NCBI GenBank assembly: GCA_009991425.1
Contig: JAACWH010000035.1
Span: 1 to 57,405 of the forward strand
Source of the DNA: Leptospira sp.
Lineage (GTDB): Bacteria > Spirochaetota > Leptospiria > Leptospirales > Leptospiraceae
DNA: 57,405 nucleotides
Reading direction: 5' to 3'
The notes under the pieces were generated by a model that saw only the letters and a list, made by a program, of their open reading frames with translations, searched no databases and had not been told where the DNA came from. Every line of letters begins with the position of its first letter. Position 1 is the stretch's first letter. This document shows positions 38,319 to 45,389 of the stretch, piece after piece. Made by a program: the position numbers and the translations under genes.

Positions 38319-39242
38319 GTGAAAAAGATTATACTCTCCCTTATTTTTATTTTATCAATTTCTAGCTGTAAAGTAGTCGACTTAATTAAATCAACTATAC
38401 CCGAACCAGAAATTGAAATCATTGGATTAAAACTTTCCAAAATAGACCTAACTGAGATTACATTTATTTTGGATACTTCTATTAAGAACCCATATGGTGT
38501 AAGTATTCCTAAGTCTGATCTAGCTTTTGATGTCAAAGTAGAAGGCTTGAATTTAACAAATATCAAAACGGATCTTGGTGTAATCAAAGCAAAATCCACA
38601 AAAGATATGCCCTTCCAGTTAAATTTTAAATACACTGATCTATTGAGTTTTTATAAAAAATTTCCTACTAAAGAGTTTTTAAAAATGGAAATAAAAGGAG
38701 ATCTTTCTGTTCCGATCCCAACTCAATACCAATTAGCGGGGAAGAAATCTTTTGCAGTTCCTTTTCAAATGGAGAAACCAATCCCTTCATCCTTACCAGA
38801 AGTAGAAATAAGTAATTTCTCAATGGTAAGACCAGATTTATCCCAATTTGCTGTCGATTCCGCCAAAGGAATACTAGGTGGAGTATTGGGTAAGAAGGAT
38901 CCAAATGCTGGACCAAAGATTGAAACTGAATTTGATCTAACATTTTTAAATAAAGCTGCATCGAGTATGAACCTAAGTGATCTAAAATTTAACTTAGATT
39001 TGGATGGAGTAAAGTTTTTATCTGCAAGTCCTGAAGAAATAATCAATCAAGGAAAAACATCAACTGTAAAAGTTAAAGCATTTGTTCCGGTTTTAGATGC
39101 CGGATCAGCTTTGATGAGTATTGCAAAGAATAAAACTGCAAAATACGATTTAAAAGGTGTCTCCGATTGGGCAATTCCTGGAATGGATGAATCAAATATA
39201 CCTTTCAAGTATTCTAAACTTGGTACACTTAAATGGAAATAA
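38319..39242 (+). CDS. LEA type 2 (WHy-domain) lipoprotein
   Basis: The 307-residue protein has a lipoprotein signal (KKIILSLIFILSISSC, acylated Cys 17). Two LEA14/WHy-type beta domains follow (about 30-140 and 160-300). The pattern is seen in IIGLKLSKIDLTEITFILDT, NPYGVSIPKSDLAFDVKVEG and the second-copy KVKAFVPVLDAGSA. LEA14-like proteins are tied to desiccation and stress tolerance in plants. In bacteria the role of secreted ones is unknown. The start is GTG 38319 with a weak ribosome site. It may be cotranscribed with xth. Its stop is 3 bases from the convergent gene's stop. Confidence 0.75.
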   Translation: MKKIILSLIFILSISSCKVVDLIKSTIPEPEIEIIGLKLSKIDLTEITFILDTSIKNPYGVSIPKSDLAFDVKVEGLNLTNIKTDLGVIKAKSTKDMPFQLNFKYTDLLSFYKKFPTKEFLKMEIKGDLSVPIPTQYQLAGKKSFAVPFQMEKPIPSSLPEVEISNFSMVRPDLSQFAVDSAKGILGGVLGKKDPNAGPKIETEFDLTFLNKAASSMNLSDLKFNLDLDGVKFLSASPEEIINQGKTSTVKVKAFVPVLDAGSALMSIAKNKTAKYDLKGVSDWAIPGMDESNIPFKYSKLGTLKWK

Positions 39243-39245
39243 ATA

Positions 39246-40574
39246 TCAATCTTGGTCTTTTTGTTCAGGTAAATGTTTTCGAGTAGAAATTATCGGTTCA
39301 ATATGAAGTCGTTCTTTTAGCTCTTCTTCCAAGTGACATTTAGGATAGCTTCCTTCTTTTAAATTGGTTCCAATATAACCAAATGCCTCTTGGGATGTAA
39401 TAACTCGAATATCCCAACCAGCCACAATGAGTGGACATTCATAATGACTATTCTTACATAAAATTTGAGCAGCCTTTGGTTTAGGATAAGCCCAAGCTGA
39501 TGTAGGAAATTTACATTTATTTTCAATTTCAGAAACTATTCGTATTCTTTGAATTACAGTATCAAACATTTTAAATTGTGAAATTACTAAATTAGCAACT
39601 TCCTTTTTGAAGTAGCCTTTCTCAACGTTGTAAGTAAACATAACTAATAGCTTTTCGGATATTTGATCTTTTTCCGAGGAAGATTTTAAATTCTCCATAA
39701 TGTATCTACCAACTCGAAGTGCCTCAGTTGCAAATTCTACAGTACGTTCTGTAACACCTTCATCATGGGGAGACTCTTCATCTATTGTGTCAGTTTGTGT
39801 ATCTGTATTAATCAATTCAGTTAAATAAACTCCCTTACTTAAAGAATCAAAATCTATCTCAGAATCTTCAGTGCCAGTATCCATTACTAAATCAGGAATT
39901 GGGTGACCATTAATAGCATCTGCTATTTCAGGATGAAGTTTTAATTTTAGTATGGCTTGGGAAGAATGTTTTATATATTTAGCAACATCTTTTCCATTGA
40001 GTGGTGTCTTCCAGTAGTCTGTGTCCACCAAACAAAGATCAGCCAGTAGCCCCGCAAGGAAAGAATAGCGATTTACCATTTTGATTCCTAACTTCTTTTG
40101 TATGACTGAACCCATACTCAAAAGTCCTAAATCAGCGCAATGATTGAAAAAATTGGGATGATCAATTAAAATTCTAAAAAATATTAACGTTAAACTTTTA
40201 GTACAGAACGCATGAAAGATGATGCCTCTAAAATTAGGAAGAGGAATTTCGCTTTCTTTGTAAATGAAATTTAAGAAATGATTTGTTTTATCTTCAAATC
40301 TTTTGTAGACAGCTTTTGAAATTTGGAATTTAATCTTCTTTAATAATTCGTCTGTTAAACTAAGCTTAAAAAGAGGAAGAAACTGACCTTCCATTTCTTC
40401 TAGTTTCTTCATCATTGATTCTTTAAGAGTTACTTTCTCTTTAATTAGAACATTTCCATTATTATCAACAATAGCTTCTTCTAAAGATATAGAGCCTACT
40501 AACTCTTGGTCTACAGCAAACCGTTTAAATGCTTTAAAATCATTGAATTCGAAACCAGTTGCTGTTATTTTCAT
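39246..40574 (-). CDS. Degenerate HD-GYP-like protein
   Basis: The 442-residue cytoplasmic protein begins with a short beta region and a helix pair like the lead-in of HD-GYP proteins (NGNVLIKEKVTLKESMMKKL). The central part resembles an HD-domain helix bundle (FLAGLLADLCLVDTDYW, HSSQAILKLKLHPEIADAI). The metal-binding HD pair appears as AD, and no GYP motif is visible, so c-di-GMP hydrolysis is unlikely. An acidic insert (about 215-275, TDTQTDTIDEESPHDEG) and a Cys-containing C-terminal region (about 350-430, KNSHYECPLIVAGWD) follow. It starts at ATG 40574, divergent from pdhA. Confidence 0.55.
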   Translation of the reverse strand: MKITATGFEFNDFKAFKRFAVDQELVGSISLEEAIVDNNGNVLIKEKVTLKESMMKKLEEMEGQFLPLFKLSLTDELLKKIKFQISKAVYKRFEDKTNHFLNFIYKESEIPLPNFRGIIFHAFCTKSLTLIFFRILIDHPNFFNHCADLGLLSMGSVIQKKLGIKMVNRYSFLAGLLADLCLVDTDYWKTPLNGKDVAKYIKHSSQAILKLKLHPEIADAINGHPIPDLVMDTGTEDSEIDFDSLSKGVYLTELINTDTQTDTIDEESPHDEGVTERTVEFATEALRVGRYIMENLKSSSEKDQISEKLLVMFTYNVEKGYFKKEVANLVISQFKMFDTVIQRIRIVSEIENKCKFPTSAWAYPKPKAAQILCKNSHYECPLIVAGWDIRVITSQEAFGYIGTNLKEGSYPKCHLEEELKERLHIEPIISTRKHLPEQKDQD

Positions 40575-40698
40575 AAAGATAGCACAAAGCTAGTGCATTT
40601 GACTATAAATACAAGAAAAATCCTAAGAATGTTGCTTGAAAAAGTTTCACGACTTCTTATCTTAATGTATTTACGTCTAAACTCTAAGGGTGATTCAA

Positions 40699-41664
40699 TT
40701 GGTGACAAATGTAGAAGAGTTAAAAAAATTTTATTACCAAATGCTTCTCATACGAAAATTTGAAGAAGCATGTGCAAAAGGTTACAGTACAGGAAAAATA
40801 GGTGGATTTTTACACTTATACATTGGGCAAGAAGCCGTAGGAGTTGGTTCTATAGCAGCACTCCAAGAACAAGATTATATAGTATCAACTTATAGAGACC
40901 ATGGTCATGCAATAGCACGTGGACTTGACCTTAAGGCAATGATGGCAGAACTGTATGGAAAGAGAACTGGAACATCCAAAGGGAACGGTGGTTCTATGCA
41001 TTTTTTTGACAAAGAGAAACATTTCATGGGTGGACATGGAATTGTCGGAGGCCATATTTCCTTAGCAGCAGGAATTGCATTTTCCTCAAAATATAAAAAA
41101 GAAGATTCAGTTACAATGTGTTTTTTTGGAGAAGGCGCAGCGAATATTGGTTCCTTCCACGAGGGTTTGAACCTAGCAGCAATTTGGAAACTGCCTGTGG
41201 TATTCATCTGTGAGAATAACCATTATGCAATGGGAACTCCAGAATACAAAGCTCTCTCAGTTAAGGATGTTTCAATTCGTGCGGTTGCATATAACATTGC
41301 TAGAGACAGAATAGAGGGTGATGAGGTGCGAAAAGTTCGGGATCATATTAAGGTAGCAGTTGATCGGGCAAGGAGAGGAGAAGGACCTACTCTAGTGGAA
41401 GTTTCTACCTATCGTTTCAGAGGACATTCCATGTCTGATCCTGCAAAATATAGAACAAAAGAAGAGTTAGAAACTCACAAAAAAAGAGATCCATTATTTA
41501 AGGCATTTGGTGATTTAATTGATGCTAAAGTTCCAAAAGAGGATCTATCAAAATTTGAAGAAGAAATAAATTTAAAAATCGAAGATGCCGTTCAATTTGC
41601 AGAAGAAAGTGAAGAACCACCCTTGTCTTGGATGTACAATCATGTTCTTGCGGAGGATAAATAA
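40699..41664 (+). CDS. pdhA: Pyruvate dehydrogenase E1 alpha subunit
   Basis: This is the thiamine-diphosphate-binding half of E1, which decarboxylates pyruvate. The TPP motif is present as FGEGAANIGSFHEGLNLAAIW followed by ENN. The lead-in MLLIRKFEEACAKGYSTGKIGGF, the GQEAVGVGSIAAL segment, the active-site YRDHGHAIARG and the phosphorylation-loop equivalent RFRGHSMSDP all fit. The length of 321 is normal. Starts are ambiguous: TAAGG at 40685-40689 best fits TTG 40699, but GTG 40702 and GTG 40690 are in frame. Its stop overlaps the pdhB start (TAATG). The genes for E1 alpha, E1 beta and E2 are in order; E3 is not in the window. Confidence 0.95.
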   Translation: MVTNVEELKKFYYQMLLIRKFEEACAKGYSTGKIGGFLHLYIGQEAVGVGSIAALQEQDYIVSTYRDHGHAIARGLDLKAMMAELYGKRTGTSKGNGGSMHFFDKEKHFMGGHGIVGGHISLAAGIAFSSKYKKEDSVTMCFFGEGAANIGSFHEGLNLAAIWKLPVVFICENNHYAMGTPEYKALSVKDVSIRAVAYNIARDRIEGDEVRKVRDHIKVAVDRARRGEGPTLVEVSTYRFRGHSMSDPAKYRTKEELETHKKRDPLFKAFGDLIDAKVPKEDLSKFEEEINLKIEDAVQFAEESEEPPLSWMYNHVLAEDK

Positions 41665-42638
41665 TGGGTAATGTTACATACCGTGAAGCATTGAACCGTG
41701 CAATGGTGGAAGAAATGCAGAAAGATCCCCTAATTTTTCTCATGGGTGAAGAAGTAGGTCATTACCAAGGAGCTTATAAGGTTTCCCAGGGTATGTTGGA
41801 CAAATTTGGAGAAGCTAGAGTAATCGACACACCCATTTCTGAAAATGGTTTTGCCGGAATTGGTGTTGGCTCAGCAATGACAGGACTACGACCCATTATT
41901 GAGTTTATGACATGGAATTTTTCCCTTGTTGCCATTGATCAAATCATCAATTCAGCAGCTAAGATGCTTTATATGAGTGGTGGTCAATTTCCCATGCCTA
42001 TAGTTTTTCGTGGAGCGGGAGGTGCGGGAGGAAGACTTGCAGCACAGCATTCACAAGCTTTTGAAAGCTGGTATGCTCATATTCCTGGGCTTAAGGTCAT
42101 TGCACCTGCAACACCAAAAGATGCCTGTGGCTTACTGAAATCATCAATCTTGGACAACAATCCAACAATTTTTATAGAAAGTGAAGTGCTTTATGGAATG
42201 AAAGGTGAAATCCCCGATGAAGAATTTTACATACCATTAGGCAAAGCAGATATTAAAAGAGAAGGATCTGATATTTCCATTATTACCTGGTCTAGAGCTT
42301 TGGGATTTTCGATGGAAGCCGCAGAAGATCTAGCCAAAGAAGGAATTAATGTAGAAGTATTGGATCTTAGAAGCTTACGCCCATTAGATATAGATGCAAT
42401 TGTACAGACTGTTCGCAAAACAAATCGAGCTGTTATAGTAGAAGAAGGCTGGCCCATGGCTGGATTTGGTGCTCATGTTGCCTATGTGATCCAGAAGGAA
42501 GCCTTTGATTATTTAGACCATCCAGTTGAAAGAGTAACTCAAAGAGATGTGCCCATGTCTTATGCTGCCAATTTAGAAAGGGAATCTCTACCCAATGCTA
42601 CACGCATTAAAGAAAAAATTCGTTCCATGTTAGAATAG
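41664..42638 (+). CDS. pdhB: Pyruvate dehydrogenase E1 beta subunit
   Basis: The beta subunit completes the E1 active site. Its 324 residues show the transketolase central and C-terminal domains: NRAMVEEMQKDPLIFLMGEEV, RVIDTPISENGFAGIGVGSA, the RGAGGAGGRLAAQHSQAFES loop and IEVN-type C-terminal elements including VVEEG-like IVEEGWPMAGFGAHV. ATG 41664 shares one base with the pdhA stop, and GGAGG lies 7 bases ahead, so translation is coupled. It ends 8 bases before pdhC. Confidence 0.96.
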   Translation: MGNVTYREALNRAMVEEMQKDPLIFLMGEEVGHYQGAYKVSQGMLDKFGEARVIDTPISENGFAGIGVGSAMTGLRPIIEFMTWNFSLVAIDQIINSAAKMLYMSGGQFPMPIVFRGAGGAGGRLAAQHSQAFESWYAHIPGLKVIAPATPKDACGLLKSSILDNNPTIFIESEVLYGMKGEIPDEEFYIPLGKADIKREGSDISIITWSRALGFSMEAAEDLAKEGINVEVLDLRSLRPLDIDAIVQTVRKTNRAVIVEEGWPMAGFGAHVAYVIQKEAFDYLDHPVERVTQRDVPMSYAANLERESLPNATRIKEKIRSMLE

Positions 42639-42646
42639 GAGGTTCT

Positions 42647-44020
42647 ATGGCCAAGATCGCAGAAATGACTCAACTATCCCCCACTATGACAGAAGGCACA
42701 ATTGTAAATTGGCTTAAAAAAGTAGGCGATTCCGTATCACCAGGAGACATACTAGCCGAGGTGGAAACGGATAAAGCTGTTATGGAAATGGAAGCCTACG
42801 ACTCCGGAACCCTACTTGCTATCATTGCAGATGCTGGATCCAAAATTGCAGTCGGGCTTCCCGTTGCTATCATAGGGAAATCCGATGAAGACGTAGCCAA
42901 ACTCATTGAAGATTCAAAGAAAAAAATATCCCAAGTATCTGCCTCTTCTTCATCTGAATCTAAAACTACTGAAGAAAGTAAACCTGAACAAACCAAGGAA
43001 ACTAAAAGCGAATCCAAAATTAAAGCAGAACCCGAGAAAGATAAAGAATCGGAAGAAGTTACACCTACTCCATCAGAAATAAATAAAAAAGAGAAACCCT
43101 CAGAAACCCAAGACACCGATTTTACAGCAACAGGTAGAATCTTAGCATCACCACTTGCAAAAGCTTTAGCTCTGGAAAAGTCCATAGATATAAAACGGGT
43201 AAAAGGAACTGGTCCTGCGGGAAGAATTTTGCAACGTGATGTACTTGCCTATTTGGAGAATCCAAATAGTAGCAAAGCAAAGTCCAATACAAATTTATCT
43301 TTTGAAATTGCAGATGATATCGAAAAGCCAATTTCAGGAATGAGAAAAGTTATAGCGGAAAGACTCACTTCATCGAAAGTCAATCTGCCTCATTTTTATT
43401 TAAATATTGAAATCGATGCCTCACCCATAGTTGCCTTCCGTGAAAGATTCAATTCAGCACTAGCTCAGTTTAAAAATTCTGATGAAACTTCCGTATCTAA
43501 AATTAGTATCAACGATTGTATCGTTAAGGCAGTCGCTCTAAGTCTAAGGAAGCACCCACAAGTCAATGCAAGTTGGCAGAAAGATAAAATAATGGAATAT
43601 GGTAGAGTTGATATTGGAATCGCAGTTTCTATTGAAGATGGTTTAATTACGCCTGTTCTTAGAAATGCGAACCAACAGTCCTTAATTGGAATTTCGGAAG
43701 AAATCAAATTACTTGCTGATAAGGCGAAGAAAAGAAAATTAAAACCAGAAGAATTTTCCAATTCTACATTTACCATTTCTAATCTTGGGATGTTTGGGAT
43801 TTCATTTTTTACTGCAATTATCAATGAGCCTGAAGCAGCAATACTAGCAGTTGGAACAATTGAAGAAAAACCTGTTGTAAAAGATGGTCAAATTATCGCA
43901 GGAAAAACAATGGCGCTCACTTTGTCTTGTGACCACCGTGTTGTTGATGGTGCGGAAGGGGCAAAATTTCTTGCAACTCTTAGAAAATTCTTGGAAAATC
44001 CGGAGTTGCTCGCTAGCTGA
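42647..44020 (+). CDS. pdhC: Pyruvate dehydrogenase E2, dihydrolipoamide acetyltransferase
   Basis: E2 moves the acetyl group to coenzyme A and forms the core of the complex. One N-terminal lipoyl domain (1-80) has the lipoylated Lys43 in ETDKAVMEME. An acidic Lys/Glu/Ser-rich linker (about 90-155) follows, then a peripheral-subunit-binding domain (about 165-203, ILASPLAKALALEKSIDI). The catalytic domain (about 225-457) ends with DHRVVDGAEGAKFL, catalytic His430. The length is 457. ATG 42647 is 8 bases after the pdhB stop with AGGAGG in the gap. The stop codon lies within the terminator stem at 44016-44048. Confidence 0.97.
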   Translation: MAKIAEMTQLSPTMTEGTIVNWLKKVGDSVSPGDILAEVETDKAVMEMEAYDSGTLLAIIADAGSKIAVGLPVAIIGKSDEDVAKLIEDSKKKISQVSASSSSESKTTEESKPEQTKETKSESKIKAEPEKDKESEEVTPTPSEINKKEKPSETQDTDFTATGRILASPLAKALALEKSIDIKRVKGTGPAGRILQRDVLAYLENPNSSKAKSNTNLSFEIADDIEKPISGMRKVIAERLTSSKVNLPHFYLNIEIDASPIVAFRERFNSALAQFKNSDETSVSKISINDCIVKAVALSLRKHPQVNASWQKDKIMEYGRVDIGIAVSIEDGLITPVLRNANQQSLIGISEEIKLLADKAKKRKLKPEEFSNSTFTISNLGMFGISFFTAIINEPEAAILAVGTIEEKPVVKDGQIIAGKTMALTLSCDHRVVDGAEGAKFLATLRKFLENPELLAS

Positions 44021-44048
44021 ATTATATCTTAGAAAAGATTCATTCAGC
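44016..44048 (+). terminator. Hairpin terminator at the end of the pdh operon
   Basis: GCTGAAT (44016-44022) pairs with ATTCAGC (44042-44048), and the inner ATCTT (44026-44030) pairs with AAGAT (44035-44039) around AGAA, with a 3/2-base internal bulge. A weak T-rich tract (aattgtattt) follows. The stop codon of pdhC lies in the first arm. Because the stem is symmetric and the next gene is convergent, it may end transcription in both directions. Confidence 0.5.
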
Positions 44049-44072
44049 AATTGTATTTAAGGAATGTTACTT

Positions 44073-44282
44073 TTAAGCTGCGAAGAAATCAGCTTTTTGT
44101 ATTTCTTGGATTGCGATTTTAACTTTGCCTTCTTGTAAATTGCCTACAACAAATTCACCATCCATGATACGATTCTTGTCTAGTTCTACGATTTTTCCAT
44201 CTTTCAAATGTAGAACGATATCAATTCCTCTATAACCGATGTATCTTTCTAGTGTTTCTTTAAATTTATTGTTTGGTTGCAT
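44073..44282 (-). CDS. Small Sm-like conserved hypothetical protein
   Basis: The 69-residue protein has a short basic helix (NNKFKETLERYIG) followed by five predicted strands: IDIVLHLKDGKIVELD, a FVVGNLQEGKVKIAI segment and others. The helix-then-strand order with a LKDGKIVELD turn recalls Sm/Hfq-type or small SH3-like barrels. The Hfq signature residues (for example YKHA) are absent, so RNA binding is only a guess. It starts at ATG 44282 and is convergent with pdhC, and divergent from fliG with a 116-base gap that holds no other gene. Confidence 0.5.
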   Translation of the reverse strand: MQPNNKFKETLERYIGYRGIDIVLHLKDGKIVELDKNRIMDGEFVVGNLQEGKVKIAIQEIQKADFFAA

Positions 44283-44363
44283 TCTTTATTCCTTATTTGT
44301 TTCGTTCAATATTCGATATTCAAGTTGTCGTACAAGTTTTTTTTTAACTGAAATAAAAAAATG

Positions 44364-44393
44364 TTGACCCTTGGTTTTTTTTCAGTTTTTTAT
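44364..44393 (+). promoter_or_regulatory. Possible fliG promoter giving a leaderless mRNA
   Basis: TTGACC at 44364-44369 and TTTTAT at 44388-44393 have an 18-base spacer. Transcription would start at or just before ATG 44399. There is no ribosome site in front of that ATG, which fits a leaderless transcript. The -10 box is weak (4 of 6). Confidence 0.3.
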
Positions 44394-44398
44394 GTCTC

Positions 44399-45388
44399 AT
44401 GACCGGCGCGCGAAAATCTGCCCTACTTTTACTCTCAATTGGGCGTGAGGAAGCGGCAGAAATCTTAAAACATTTGGATGACAAATCTCTCGAAGCTGTG
44501 ATTGCAGAGATGTCCAAGATAAAATATATTTCCAAGTCTGAAAAAGAATCCATCCTCTCCGAATTCCACACAAGTGCGGAGAAAATTTCCCTCGAAACTA
44601 AAGCAGGTGAAGATGTAGCCAAAGAATTGTTAGAGGGAACTCTTGGCAAAGAAAAGGCTGAAGGAATTATGAATAAGGTCTTGGGTCGAGGTATTCATAC
44701 AGATTTTGAATACTTGAATGATATTGAACCACAGACTCTCCAAACAATATTGTCCACAGAATCGGCTCAGACTATTGCTGTAACGATTTCTTTTCTAGAG
44801 CCGAAGAATGCAGCCCAGGTTTTAAAACTTTTTCCGAAAGACCAACAGGCAAATATCGCTTACCGACTTGCAAATATGTCCAAAACCCATCCCGATGCTA
44901 TACGAGAAATCGCAAGGGTAATTAAAAAGAAATATGATGCTAGGGATTCCCATGAGTTCAGTGAAGCTGGCGGAGCTGAGGCGCTTGCAAATATTTTAAA
45001 TCATATGGAAAAGGGTTTAGAAGATGTCATTTTACAAGAGCTAGAAGACAATAACCCAGATTTAGCAACCCAAGTTAGAGATAAGCTTTATACCTTTGAA
45101 GATCTTCATGCCTTAGATAAGAAAGAGATGCGTCTTCTAATTACTAGATTGCAAAATGATGATTGTATTTCCATTGCTCTGCGTGGCGCAGGTGAAGAAA
45201 TGAAAGATCATTTTTTCAATGCAATGTCTCAGAACAAAGCATTTGATATTATCGAATCCATGGATATGAGAGGGAAATTAACTCTACGAGAAATCAATGA
45301 AGCAAGAAGCACTATCCTAAATCTAGCAAGAAGACTGGAAGAAGATGGTCTCATTATTTTTAAGAAAAACAAAGAAGAATATATTTAA
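44399..45388 (+). CDS. fliG: Flagellar motor switch protein FliG
   Basis: FliG forms the rotor ring that interacts with the stator and sets rotation. The 329 residues follow the family: N-terminal TGARKSALLLLSIGREEAAEIL, middle domain with TILSTESAQTIAVTISFL and KLFPKDQQANIAYRLANM, and C-terminal torque domain with FEDLHALDKKEMRLLITRL and IALRGAGEEMKDHFFNAM. The conserved charged torque helix is present. The C-terminal EEDGLIIFKKNKEEY is typical. The start is ATG 44399 without a ribosome site. It is a lone flagellar gene here; its stop is one base from the convergent pepN stop. Spirochaetes often carry several FliG copies, and I cannot say which this is. Confidence 0.94.
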   Translation: MTGARKSALLLLSIGREEAAEILKHLDDKSLEAVIAEMSKIKYISKSEKESILSEFHTSAEKISLETKAGEDVAKELLEGTLGKEKAEGIMNKVLGRGIHTDFEYLNDIEPQTLQTILSTESAQTIAVTISFLEPKNAAQVLKLFPKDQQANIAYRLANMSKTHPDAIREIARVIKKKYDARDSHEFSEAGGAEALANILNHMEKGLEDVILQELEDNNPDLATQVRDKLYTFEDLHALDKKEMRLLITRLQNDDCISIALRGAGEEMKDHFFNAMSQNKAFDIIESMDMRGKLTLREINEARSTILNLARRLEEDGLIIFKKNKEEYI

Positions 45389-45389
45389 T

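Noticed and set aside
42796..43185. 129-codon minus-strand frame opposite pdhC
   Set aside because: It is a shadow of the acidic low-complexity linker of E2, read antisense as Ser-rich sequence.
44399..44404. Alternative fliG start at ATG 44392
   Set aside because: That ATG is in another frame and ends early. The FliG N-terminus begins at 44399.
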